A model generated the notes under the pieces. It did not search any database. It saw nothing but the letters and a program-made list of their open reading frames with translations, and had not been told where the DNA came from. A stretch of DNA of 64,000 nucleotides from Anthopleura xanthogrammica (Eukaryota > Cnidaria > Anthozoa > Actiniaria > Actiniidae). Every line of letters starts with the position of its first letter. Position 1 is the stretch's first letter. A program made the translations under genes and the position numbers. The stretch is from contig OZ025221.1 in NCBI GenBank assembly GCA_964019055.1, positions 7,408,468 through 7,472,467 of the forward strand, given 5' to 3'. This document shows, piece by piece, positions 39,405 to 51,600 of the stretch.

Positions 39405-42400
39405 GCTGCCAAACGGAAGAAGGTACCTCTTCGAGAGTCGAAGTGCTTTCTTTATGTTACAAAACCAGGAGGTTTTTTTGGAGAAGTGGAAAGGTCTCTT
39501 ATCGCCTCATCCTGCAGTATGGAACTTCTGTGTTTAGCGATGTTTTATAGTCTGACCTTCAGTATTAAGATTTAGAATTCTTGCGACCTTGGGTAAATAC
39601 CGTTATTATTCTCCCAAGTAAATTAGTTGCGTCACTTTTGATTGAATAGAGGTTTGTTTATTCTAAGAGCGGTTGGATGGCATGTTCTGTGACATGTCTA
39701 CAGCATTTTATGATTGGACTTGTTTGAATTAATTACTAATTCAGTTGAATTACCAAATAAATGTTATAACTCGAAACAAACAGCTGTCATTTTGACGTCA
39801 GGAATTTATAAAGTGCGTCCAAAATATCGTCATAGGAGTAGAAAATATGTCAAGACGAAAATACAAAAATGTTGTTAAATTAGGTTTCTTGCGTGATTGA
39901 TTGGTTAGCTTTGTTGCTATGGTAACCGTGGTGACAAGCTAATTCGCGCAATTTCTTACGAAGTTTACTCGTTGCTTTACCCTATTGTTCTCGGTCAATA
40001 GTTTAGCCTTGAAGATATTAATCAGAAACATTAGCAAATAGCTTTAAGACTTACCCTTCCTGTCTGAAGAATATTATGGCATTTGGTCACCACCCTGCGA
40101 TGGGGACCCTGTGGTTTTCTTGCAAAGGAACCCAAGATTAAGCATGAATACTTGAATGCGAGGCTTATGACAATAGAACAAAAGAAACACTCTCGACAAC
40201 AATCAAATAGTATCATTTTCTTGGTCGTAACTTCCAAAAAATTGAAATTTATTCTTGCCTTGGTAACTTACCAAAACGCAACATTTCTAGCTGAATCCAA
40301 GAGAAATTTTAGAAAGAACAAATCTTAACATATATTTTTGACTGTAGAGAACTTTGCCAGATGTATTCCCGCCTTCACTACTGATGACGCAATAACCAAT
40401 ATGCATGCCTGTGCGTATTCCAATTAGGTTAGGATCTGACTGGACTAAACTCGTGTTGGAACAAAATGGCCGGACTAAAAATATCCGTGGTAAAATAACA
40501 ATGGCAGTTTGATACATATAAAAAATTCGCGCGGGTGCGTTATATATGAAATGGTTCACTTCATGCTTAAGTCTGACTTCTACCCGTCCATCGTGGTCAT
40601 CCTGTAGATTTTTAGACCCAGTTCAAACGTTGATCTCCTCATGAGCTGAACCTAATGACATCAAAAAAGACCGTCTTATTATCAATTGTTTTCATTGCGT
40701 TCTGCTCATGAGAAGATCGACCGTCGTTTGTCACGAATAATTCTAGCGCACGCATTGTCATGTTCGTGCACATTGCGTGTGATAGTAATTGCTTCACGCT
40801 TTGACCACGAGGCTCAACAGTTATGCAGGAAAAAGTTCCACGTCAGCACTGCCTAAAAATAGACGCCATGATATTCTTTTCTGAGATGTTAAATATAGTC
40901 ATCGTCAATTGAGCGCAATTAAGGAATCTTATCAACGGTTCGTTATCGAGTTAAAGCAGGAAAGGATTAGCTCAGCCTGGATCGTGTTTTATTAGTGAGA
41001 AACTAAGCCTGTGTATAACCGCTACCCAACCCTCCCCTGGGTCGGAAAAAGGGTTTGTTCATAACAGGAAAATTTATAGTGGAGTGTGATAACACTCAGA
41101 GTAATGAAGACAAGAAAGAAAGAAAGAAAGAAACCCTACCTTCCCCTGGATGGGGAAAAGGGTTTGTTCATAACAGGAAAATTTATAGTGGAGTGTGATA
41201 ACACTCAGAGTAATGAAGACAAGGAAGAAAGAAAGAAACTCAACCCTCCCCTGGGTGAGGGAAACAAGTTCATATACAGCTATTTCAAAAAAGGTTGGTG
41301 AAGGTTTTGATGCATGTTGCATATTTTGCTTATACCAAATTTGAAATATATGATCATATGTTAAGATGTCAGCACGAAGAATATATGCCATAAAAACGTG
41401 CAAACAAATTTCAGCTGGTATAATTCTATACTGTAGAAAAAGAAAGCACTGATGTTATTGATAGCTACAGTGAGCTGCGTCCATCATTTCCATGATAAAA
41501 TACCTAGCAAATGATGCCAAAGGATGCCGATTCCTTGATATCATGGGAAAGATCGACACTTCATATATATCTGTCGTTTATGATATCTGGCATGCTGAAC
41601 TCTGGTGGACTCGGACATCACAGCTGAAATATAGTTTTTACCGCATAATAGTGTAAAAATATTTTTGTCTCCAAATTAAGTTGAATTGAAAATTGCAGCA
41701 AAGGAAAGCAATGCAATCTGTGCAATTTCAATGGACCATTTAAGACCATATTTCAAATCTCTTAAGTACTATATCTTTCTTTTTCATTAAACATTAGAAA
41801 TACTCGAGCCATATTCCCCAAAGATATGCTTCAACTGAAAAACCATTAAGGCGAAAAACGTCTTCCTTGTTAATAAAAATTCGCCGCAAAATTACATGTA
41901 ACTTAGAACGTGACCAATTCATCCAACGTTTGCCAAGCTAAGCAGCTGGTGCATCCCAAGAATCTGCGGTGATCTCTCCTTTTCCTCATAAGATCCGGCA
42001 AACGAATGTCAGTCTGATTCAACAGTTATCTTAATGACCTTGTCATTTTCTCACCAAATATTACAATGAGAATTTTTTCACTTGATTAGCTGTTCATGCG
42101 CATTTTTGTTCGAGTTAACCTCAATGCTCTAGCTGCCGAATGATAGGATGGATGGCGCTTGTCTAGCTAGTGAACTGAGTACAATAGAAGTTAATGTGTC
42201 AACGAGTTATTATCACACTTAAGTATCTTAATGAAGAGGACCAAGGTTGACTACGGACCACATTCTTTCTGGTGTAAAAACTCAGACCGTCCTTGCGCAC
42301 AAATTAGTGTTTTTACTACTCCATTTGTAATCATAATTACAACTACAGACCCCAGAGGAATGGCACATCATAATTATCAGATGATATTTTGTTATCAGAC

Positions 42401-43138
42401 CACACAAGATTAATTTTTGTTGACCATATCGATTGAAACAAATTCCATATACTGTATTTATCATTTGGCGGAACATGTTGAAAGGTGCTTCCAAAATCGC
42501 GTTAGTTTTCAATAAACACTGGAAAGTGTAAATGGAGTGATAAGTTAGACAATTTTCTTCAGATCTGCGCTATCGAAAATCGGATCTTTCGTATCGAATT
42601 TTCCCAAGACGCAGTCAAAACATACAGTCAAATGTGCTTTGTCGATAAGGAATGGAATAGCTAAGAATATCAAATACATCTCTAGAATATTAGAGGCGGA
42701 ATAGTTACATTTTTAAATGTTTAAGTTTGTTCGCGTGCTAGTTTGCTTGTGAGTACAACACGTGGGTGGTACCAAGCCATCGACACTAATTTCGCGTCAT
42801 GCACGGCTCATCAGGGCCATATTTTTCTTCGCGTTCCTCCTTGTCTACTCTTAACATCAAAACGAGCGAATTCTCTAGTATAATGCAACTTAAAAGTTTC
42901 AATCCTGAACACTAAATGCTTCGTTTGAGGTAAACTGTCCGTGATCTACCACTTAGGGCATTAATGTGATTAAACAGTTTGATGAAATGTATTAACTTAC
43001 GGGTATATTAAAAAAAAGCACTCGTGGAATGCTCAAGTCCTAACGTGCTTACTAGTAGGCTGGTGGTCGTTTAATGTGTACTGTAACATTTTAAACCATT
43101 TATTTGATATGGAATGTTTGTATACGCCTTTTACTTAC
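39405..43138. other. Intergenic, no supported gene
   Basis: Contains the duplicated segment at 41030-41255. The minus frames at 40287-40559 and 42282-42512 lack a domain and splice partners. Confidence 0.4.
41030..41255. repeat. Two-copy ~120-bp tandem duplication
   Basis: GGGTTTGTTCATAACAGGAA to AGTAATGAAGACAAG occurs twice in a row, each time followed by GAAA units and CCTCCCCTGG-like sequence. Confidence 0.9.
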
Positions 43139-43208
43139 CAGTGTAGTTCAAGCAGACGATCCCCACATTCCCTGCGCTGAAAACTAACAGGAAAGCCATC
43201 AGATTCAT
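43139..43208 (-). CDS. Orphan signal-peptide exon
   Basis: Minus-strand ATG at 43208 opens MNLMAFLLVFSAGNVGIVCL and ends in a consensus donor (ACTG|GTAAGT) after 70 nt, phase 1, the same design as the other first exons of the cluster. No downstream exon was found before the ShKT gene. It may be an alternative first exon of that gene (phase fits its ShKT exon at 35847) or a relic of a lost member. Confidence 0.45.
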
Positions 43209-45306
43209 GTTAATTTTCCCTTGTCTTCCTAAGAAGCTTCCTCTACATTTTTTCCACGATAAATGGTGTTTAACTATCAATTCAGATGCAATGAATTCCT
43301 CATTGGTTCCAACCGCGGGGGTTCAAATGCTCGAACGTCTTTGACCCCGACATGGAAACTAACTGAGGGTCTTTAAACTTGCTTACTTAAGCCATATGAT
43401 ACCTTACAATCATATCTGCACTCCTCTCTTTTCAGCGCGCGCGCGGGCTACTATCTTTTCATCTCCAAACCTTCTTCAAAACAGAGAATAGAAGGTCGAA
43501 ACCGAAGCCTCACTTGACCGCATTCGTTTGCTGTCAATCCCAAAGTCTGTTCAGTCATAACTCTCTCTACTAAAGTCTCCTTCAAATTAATTTTTGCGCA
43601 ATTCTTTGTGAAGGAATCGTACTTTGATGAGCATTCAAAAACACTGGATTTCTTATAGATATTCTAGGGTAAGCGTGATGTATTTCCTACGCCATATGCT
43701 TCAAATCTAAACTATTTATCCGTTCTGAGTCGGTTAATTTGTTGGTCTGTAATACTCAAGGTCACAAATATCTTTCTTTATCTAAATAATTTCCGACACA
43801 GCGCGTCTTGGTTTTCGTCAAACGCAGATACCGTGCTTTGATTTGCAGTTTAACTTTGGAGCCAACGTAGCGATAATAACAGAATTCATAGGAAAACGAC
43901 CACTAACATTTGAAATTATATACCTATATTTTTATTCCTAGATTTGATGACAATGGTAACCATAAGTTTTCTTTAAGAGCTTTGCTTTTTCTTGATCTTG
44001 ATAAAAAAAACTGACTAACTAATCCCTGATTTAAATCAAACTGCGAGAAAACACGAATTAACACGAAAGCGCTTACTGCGCAGCCGCAACCACGTGATTA
44101 AAAAGGGCGCGCACGATTGAGCCCTGTGATAGCGATGATGTCAATAGCTCCTTGTGATATCGTAAAAAACTTGGTGTATAATCCTTTATTACTGAAGTAT
44201 TGTTCTATTCAAATTAAAGAACAGCAACCTTTTGTATTCCTATTTAAGAAAAGGAATTTAATTTTAGCGACATAACGCGCAGTGGAAGAACAAGATGACG
44301 TAATTAAGTTGTTTGGTTTCGTGGCTCACGAAGTGCGTCGAGTCTACAGCTGCGAGTTTCATCGCGCAGAGGCGCAGTGAGAGAACAATGAAAAGAAAGG
44401 CAACATTTCCACATCACCTTTCTTCTCGAACATCCAATATATTCGAGGGAGTAGATGGCGAGATTGAGGGGAGAAAAGTTAAGCATTCTATTTTTTATCG
44501 TCGATCAAATTCATTCCACTGAATTCATGCATTCAACGACATCCTTTAGATACAACTATTATTTCTATATTTTTTTATTAAGGAAAAAAAAAAACCCCAC
44601 GAAAAGTTTTTGAATGAAATGCGGTGTAGCAGAGCTAGCTACGGAACTACATGATATGGCGGAGTAATCGAGTGCACGCGTCCACTTGACTTAATCCTTC
44701 CGGTCAGGAACTACCGTGTGTTAATGAAGTCAAGTTTCGTAGGGCGGTCACTTGGAAGAAAGAAGTTCTGTTCGTGCCTTAGGTTCACAGAGCAAGAACT
44801 CAAGTCATGTATGTATACAGCTAATTCAACTAACGCTCATAACGGGAGATCTAGAATGGTCGATCTTAGACCAATAGGAATTGGTGGGTGTCAACATGAA
44901 TCTTCGTGAATTAATGCGATAAGTGACACAAATTATAAATTCAATAAAATTCAAGCGTGATTACAACTATGTATAGTTGTAATATTTATGAGATGAGTAT
45001 TCAGCCTCCCACAAGTCCTATAGGTCTCAGATTGACCATTTCAGATCTCCTGTTATCAACGTTAATTGAAATAGGTGTATTATGACAGAAGGTAAGCACA
45101 TTGTACTATAATGAGCGCGCGCTTCTTTCCGTGACGTAACATTCGTGATTTAAAAAACTGTTATATATTTATATCGTGTGGAGTCAATCCACTAATAAGA
45201 GAAAAAATAAAAACATTTTACTTTAAAGCTGGATCGTGTTAGTATCTTCCCAACAAAATGGATAATTAGAAAAAATATTCAAGAAAAACACGAAGTTTAA
45301 AGTAGT
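43209..45306. other. Intergenic, no supported gene
   Basis: Short open frames at 44313-44522 and 44718-44909 show no domain or signal peptide and no consistent splicing. Confidence 0.4.
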
Positions 45307-45675
45307 ATTAGGGACCTTAAGCACCAGGACGGGAGGACGAGGACGGCGAGGTAAAGTCTGAGCCGTGAAGGACTAAATCGAGATCGCCGTCGGTTTTCAC
45401 AGAACGTAACACTTAAGCACCAGGACGGGAAAACAAGCAAAAGTTCGCAAATCAAAATACTAACTTGACGCCAGCACGTTTTCAAGACGGTTTTTCGTGC
45501 GCGCGCCGTCGTCCTTGCAGCTGCAGTCCTCGCTAGAACGTGAAAAAGCACCAAGTGACGTTCAGGAGAGGACGGCAAGGCAAGGACGACGGCACGCACA
45601 CGAAAAACCGTTTTGAAAACGTGCTGGCATCATCGTTCGCCGTCGCCGTCCGCTCCCGTCGTGGATCTTAAGTGT
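45307..45675. mobile_element. Fold-back element with GGGACxxTTAAG ends
   Basis: The left half (CTTAAGCACCAGGACGGGAG, GCACGTTTTCAAGACGGTTT, CTCGCTAGAACGTGAAAAAG) and the right half are approximate inverses. The outer end on the right reads CGGGAGCGGACGG-type sequence, then AAGTGTCTCTATT. Non-coding. Confidence 0.65.
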
Positions 45676-45797
45676 CTCTATTAACATGCGCGCGCAGACG
45701 TCATACTTCAAGTTTATGACGTAGTCACGCTATTATGATGTCATCACAGACTACTTAAATCATTTTCAGTTCAATGCTTACATGACTTTGGTCTACG

Positions 45798-47687
45798 ATG
45801 TTCAGAAAAACTGAGCTGTCAATGTTTCATAAAGAACGACGTCAAGCCAAACTAAGTATTTCGAAACAATACGACGAGACGAAGCCTGTTCTGGCAGAAG
45901 AAACATCGGTCAAAACACGTTTGAGGGATCGCTTTCCAAGACTGTTCGGCAGCAAGAAAAATAACAAGATTATCCCAGTTGTTAAAATCGACATCGAGGA
46001 ATATGTCCCCACGCGGTTGCTGGACATCGATACGACTGTGTTTGCGCATGAACTTACTATGCTCGAGAAAGCGATGTTTTGTAGTATAGAACTGAAGGAG
46101 ATTGTCAAGGGAACATGGAAAAAGAAAGATCAAGTGAGCTGATTTATTGGGAATATGAAGTGGGAATATGATAAACTGATATAGGCGTGACACACGGTAC
46201 TGCAATATTGCGCGCAATATTACAGGCAATGTTGCTGAGGTAGGATCTTTTTCTACTTCAGCAACTTTGCTTGGGACAAATTGCGTCCTGTGACATGGCT
46301 CACAATATCGATTGCCTGCAACATTGCGCGCAATATTGCACCGTGTGTCCGTAGCTTTTGAATGCTGGTAGCAATGCAAATGCCAATGCAATAGGCCTCT
46401 TTACCTTGGGTTTAATTTTCCTATTTCAGACCACGGTGTCATTCCCTAGAGTATCATTTCTTTGTTTAACGTTTGCGTATGAGAAGACACATAATGTGAA
46501 AACAACTCAAACAAAGAATCTTATTCAAGAGAATGACACGTGGTCTGAAGTGGGAGAACATTATGCTCAAGCCAAAAGGGATTGTTGACAATAATGCAAA
46601 TGCTTATATCTGAATTCGCCCACTTTCGACGCTCCGCAGAAACAATGGAGCATCCTTTGTGCTCCAGGAGCCTGGTGTGTGCCCATATTGTAAGTGGGCT
46701 ATGCATTTCTGTTCACTCATGATTACTTTTCTGATTTTTTCTTCTTCGCAGCCGTATTTATCCCCCAACGTTACAAGGATGACAGATTTCCATTCCCGAC
46801 TTGCTGGTATCATAGCAACTGAAGTGGTAGCCCAGAACGAGCCTGTTGCTAGGACACAAGTCATCGCTAAAGTCATCGAGGTAAGAATTCAAGATGGCGC
46901 AGGGAACTGTGAATGGGACTACTAGAAAACAAAGAACGAGAAAAGAAATGAGCAAAAATCCGTGTTAACATTATCCATATAGTTTTTCTATTTCCTTTTA
47001 GATTGCTGACTGCTGTGCTAGTCTTTATAATTACCATGCCGTTAAAACTCTGCTTGGTGCCCTTCAAGCTTTTCCTGTTGCTAGGTTACTAAAAACATGG
47101 AGGAAATTACCAAGAAAGAGCAAAAGGTAAAGTGAAAGAATTCTTGAAATATCATCTTGACATTATCAGTATCCACGAATATCTATGTCAGATTTCCAGC
47201 CGTCGGGGTTTCGTACGCGCCCGTGATACTCTCTCCCACGTGTGTTCCTGAAGCACGAATGAGTGTATATAATATGAATTTTGTCTCTTGATTCATTTGT
47301 TTTCTTCATTAAAGCCTTCTTCGCCAGCTCATCGTTCTATCATCTGGGAACCAGCATGCCTTATATTTACGTCACAAAATAGCCTGTGAAAACAGTGAAA
47401 ACTCACTGCAATATGTAGGTGACGTCATGACGCAAATGAACTACATTGAAGATGTCGTGTATCATGACGTCGACAAGCAATCCAAATCAGCTGACAACCA
47501 AAAACTACACGAATTACAAGACTTGCTTTCGAGTTATGAAAAGGCTGCTCGGGGATACTGCTTTGAGCGACATCCTGCAGTCGCGAAATTTCTTACCAGT
47601 TCAGCTTCTGTTAATTCTGTGAATGAGAATCTCGAACTGTCGAAAAAGAGGGAGCCAGACTCGGAGGAAAAGAAACTCTTCTACTAG
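45798..47687 (+). CDS. Compact RasGEF-domain protein, 320 aa
   Basis: Exons 45798-46133, 46752-46880, 47002-47126 and 47315-47687 join in frame through CAA|GTGAGC, GAG|GTAAGA and AAAAG|GTAAAG (963 nt with stop). Residues about 65-270 read as a RasGEF catalytic (CDC25) domain: YVPTRLLDIDTTVFAHELTM, ELKEIVKGTW, then TDFHSRLAGIIATEVV, ADCCASLYNYHAVKTLLGAL and VGDVMTQMNYIEDVV. Such domains release GDP from Ras/Rap GTPases at membranes. The segment between GALQAF and the VGDVMTQ stretch looks shorter than usual, and no REM (RasGEF-N) or other domain precedes it. The ATG follows an in-frame TGA, so this is the first available start, although a 5' exon is possible (TTTTCAG at about 45768). It is the only multi-exon plus-strand gene inside the minus-strand cluster. 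Activity is uncertain because of the short form. Confidence 0.75.
46188..46346. mobile_element. Fold-back MITE with GCAATATTGCGCGC arms
   Basis: ACACACGGTACTGCAATATT and the inverse AATATTGCACCGTGTGT close a palindromic element with GCAACATTGC-like inner arms. It lies in the first intron of the RasGEF gene. Related sequence is at 20575-20690 and about 54440-54750. Confidence 0.75.
46391..46590. mobile_element. MITE family A copy 6
   Basis: Left arm through CCTATTTCAGACCAC and GTGTCATTCCCTAG, right arm AATGACACGTGGTCTGAAGT and GGGAGAACATTATGCTCAAG. Copy in the first intron of the RasGEF gene. Confidence 0.8.
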
Positions 47688-48104
47688 TTCTTTTTTAACA
47701 ATAAGGAATGTTGTTCCGCGTGCACTTGTAATTATTTTAGTTTCTGTTTTTTTGTCTTTACATTTCTTCTATACATTTACATCTATTTCTAATGCACTCG
47801 TGTATTTTACAAATCTTATCGATCATAGTCTATTTTGTGTAGAAATCTATGATAAAGCAACTATATATTAAATGGGCTTCAACTCTGAGCCAATCACAAA
47901 CGAGAGCTCGGGCTCTCTTCTTATGTTACTTTTCTGTTATGAGGACCATATGTTAGATAACTCTTTGTGGTTAATACGTCTTTACCCTCTTTAAATTAAC
48001 GCCTATTTTTTCTTGCATCGATAAAATATTTACATATTCTTTGTCATTGTGATGCGGTTCAAAAACTTCTCTTTCTATCATCCATGCGCTCTTGTCGCGT
48101 TATT
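47688..48104. other. 3' flank of the RasGEF gene
   Basis: AT-rich. An ATTAAA near 47866 could serve as its poly(A) signal. Nothing else is seen. Confidence 0.35.
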
Positions 48105-48450
48105 CATGAATGCAATAGAACCACGCCTCAACAGTCACGTTATTAAGGCCTTGTCACCATATCACGTGATAATGTAATCGCCTTGGCAGGTCACGTGATT
48201 AAGGCCTTGTCTCCATATCACGTGATAATGTAATCGCCTTGACAGGTCACGTGATTAAGACCATGTCACCAAATCACGTGATAATGTAATAGCACCATGC
48301 CTCAACAGTCATGTGATTAAGGCCTTGTCTCCATATCACTTGATAATGAAATCGCCTTGACAGATCATGTGATTAAGACCATGTCACCATATCACGTGAT
48401 AATGTAATAGCACCAGGTCACGTGATCAAATGGATCACGTGATCAATATA
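48105..48450. repeat. Tandem repeat with clustered TCACGTGA palindromes
   Basis: About five units of 50-60 bp with the shape TCACGTGATTAAGGCCTTGT, then CCATATCACGTGATAATG and TAATCGCCTTGACAGG. Eight exact TCACGTGA sites lie between about 48165 and 48450, with a few decayed versions. TCACGTGA is the palindromic E-box bound by bHLH-Zip factors of the USF/MITF/TFE type. It lies between the converging ends of the RasGEF gene and the ApeC-Sushi receptor gene, so it could be only a satellite. Confidence 0.8.
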
Positions 48451-48649
48451 ACAGCAGCAGTGACCATATTGCCCACCATTATACACTCGATATTCCAGTC
48501 ATTTTCACCGGTACAAAAAATGCAATTTGTCACGTAAATGAACCACTGCTTGTGCTGACATTGAATTTACAATTTAAAGAGTGGAGTACACGCCATCTTT
48601 TTATACCTGTGCATGGCTTCCAAGGGCTTTTACAAATATCCGACTAATA

Positions 48650-51600
48650 TCATAATGTTGTTGGATGGTAGTTGAATGGTGGTAGCTCGTTTTGTCCCGT
48701 CGCCGTGAACGATGGAAGAAGAGGAGAGACGCTGGAGAAATGAAAATAAGCTTAGAAATATGAAATAGTGTGAATGGAGGAAATGCACTCTTTGCTTAAA
48801 ATCTCAGTTGATAAAATGCTAAGCTCTTGGTGAGCTATTATTCATCCTGTTGTAAGATTATGACAGAGGCACTCGGGTTCTCCACCAATGTTCTAAATCC
48901 CTTAAATGCTGTTGCATAACACTCTGTTGTCTTATCATGTACCCTTAGTTCGTTTAATCATCGTTTGCCTATCGTTTCTGCTTCACTCTAAAATCGCTTA
49001 CCTTTCGTAAAGTATGTTATCTGTCTTTCTGTCTGGTGGATTTGATAGAGTCGAGCAATCATAACTAAAACCAGAAAAAAAGTTATACATTTACGCCACA
49101 TTTCGCTGTCGTTTCATGATAAATAAATATAATGGTTTTCATAACGTATAACCACTATTACAGATATAAGTGTAAGAGCGTAACTTGCTATACGAATGCA
49201 TTTCGTCAGAATGGACCCCATTATGCGGCAGCCATACTTATTCCGAAGCGCTTTTAAGGAAAAGAGGCAAAAAAAAAAGGGGGGGGGGGGGGCTACACGG
49301 GGAAAAAATCTATTGTTCCAGCCAACATGGCCGCCGACTGAGATCATCGACATTTGCCCTAACAGGCAGTAATGTGTACCTTTCGTAGAGAGGATTTTCA
49401 TCTGTTTTTACTGTGTATTCGACTTGGCAACTGACACTAAATAAACAATAAAGAACAACGTCAACACAGTAGTCATTGCGCTTTTCTCTTGAGAAATATA
49501 AAAGAGCTAATAATAAAACGTTAATAGGTAAGAGCGTGTGAAGATCTGTTGTGAGCTTTAGCTGGTCGCAAATTAAAAGGAAATGAGTAGAGCTACTGTA
49601 CATTGGGCATGTAGTTAAACGTGGAAAAACTTTTTGTAAAAAATCGAATGTGTAACTTACGGGTCTGCGTAGATGAGGTTCTCTTCAGATACAGACCGGT
49701 GCATAACCCCTCTACAGTAAGAAAAACATACAACAATACGTTAGAAGGAATAGATGCTTTTATCAAGTTTTGCAAAAAACGGAATCAGTTAGAAAATGAT
49801 TAAACAAACGCAGAAAAAATATAAAAGAAAGAACAAACAAGCAAACGAATAAAAGAAAGAAAGAAAAAAAGAAGAAAAGCACGAGCTAATGGATGAATGA
49901 ACGAATCAATAAGCTATGGAAATAGAAAAGATAGAATGAAAGAGCAAGTGAATAAATAATGAGATAAACGTCGAATAAAAATGTAAAAAAATTGTCATGT
50001 ACAGGCACATCATCACAATGAAAATAAAGGTGAATAGTTTGTCAGTCATACCTGCCAGTCACAAGCTCTTCCAGTGATTTAGACTTGTCTAAAGCTAACG
50101 CCCTGTTAAGAAATATATCTGTTGTTACAAAGGGAGGAGAGGAAAACAGGAGAAGGGCAGGCAGGTGGGCTTGAGGAAGACGTGGGACTAGAACCACTGC
50201 ACGTAATGCAGCTCAATTTGGAGGACAAAACATTAGGTTCCACTGAATTCTTAAACAAAGAAATGATAGTCTAAGGAATGACACGTGGTCTGAAATGGGA
50301 AAACATTGCGTTCAAGCCGAAAAGGTCAATATACTAGCTTTATGAAAAGCGAGAAAAAAAACCCGGCCGGTAGCCATGTTTATTCGATCTCATGAGAATA
50401 AAAACGTTTGTCTATACCTGCGTAAGCTCATTCGTAAGCGCTTGAATGCGAACCTGAACGTGGGAAAAATCTATTTGGTTCCAGCCAACATGGCTACCGC
50501 CTGAGAAAGGTCCATGAACGGGGTAAGAACAGAAAGTCTTCAAACGTGGCTCGTTACAAAACGTACCTCTTTCTTTCTGTTTCTTTTTTCTTTGAACCTC
50601 CTCTCCTGCGAAATAAAGTTTAGAACAAAAAATATTATTACCAAACTCTACATGTAATGCATCTAAGCGGGTCTGAACGTCTTAGTAAGCCCTCCCACCT
50701 CCCTGACTAAACATACGAGAGAGCCTTCGCGATTTACTGGTGGAACAGGGTGCCAGGTCCCTCCTGTTGATGAACGATGAACGGAGGTTCTGTCTTAGGT
50801 TATGCAGGGACCGTGGGCACACTACATGTAATGTTCATTATGAAATAACTTTTATAAATCTCACTTTCTGATTGGTGGGGAGTGCATGCTGTATGAGAGC
50901 ACACAGTACGCGCGCACGTTCCCTATTTCTACAAGTTAGTGCTGTCACTTAAATTCACCTATGTTCAATATCGTATCATGAAAGTCGAGGGGAGAATTAG
51001 GCTGTACATAGCCCCACCTAACAGCTACTCTTTTATTTTCCACGGTACGTTGCTGTAAGCGAGGTTGAATCAGTGAATCCCTTACCAAAGTTTTGGCGGG
51101 ACCGTCCTAGCTATAGACAACTTGCACCTGACGTCAAAGCAGCTCAATTTGGAGGACAAAACATAAGAATTTTAATCTCCTGAGAATTGAAACCTATTGT
51201 TTGGCCCTCCAAATTGAGCTGCATTCTGACGTGCTGCAAGGGGTCTATCTTTAAGATTGTGGGAAAGGAGATTGGGCACTCTGAGGGTTATAGTGACGGA
51301 AAAGAAAATCTACCCTAGAAACCAGGGGGAAATTTCCCCTGCTGAAAATTTAATAAAAAAGAAAATCCAGATGCACCTACCTACAAAGCGAAACACAGAT
51401 GATAAAAATAACACCAAACACGACTACAGCACCACTGATCGAGCCAGCAATAATACGACCAACAGAGGTCAACTTCAACTGATCTTCAGCGAGGGCTTCA
51501 GTCCTGAAATCTTGCTCTCCATCCTTGGTGTTGATAACAGAGGGCCCCACGGTGGAATGATCGCTTTGGTTTGATTGTCGTAGAGTAGTTAGTCTATCAT

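Noticed and set aside
40287..40559. 90-codon minus-strand frame
   Set aside because: No domain, no signal peptide and no partner exons in phase.
42282..42512. Cys-containing minus-strand frame considered as the missing exon after the orphan signal peptide
   Set aside because: No acceptor/donor pair gives phase 1 and the Cys spacing matches neither ShKT nor another domain.
43300..43345. GGGGTTCAAATGCTCGA, resembling a tRNA B box
   Set aside because: No A box at the right distance and no acceptor-stem pairing.
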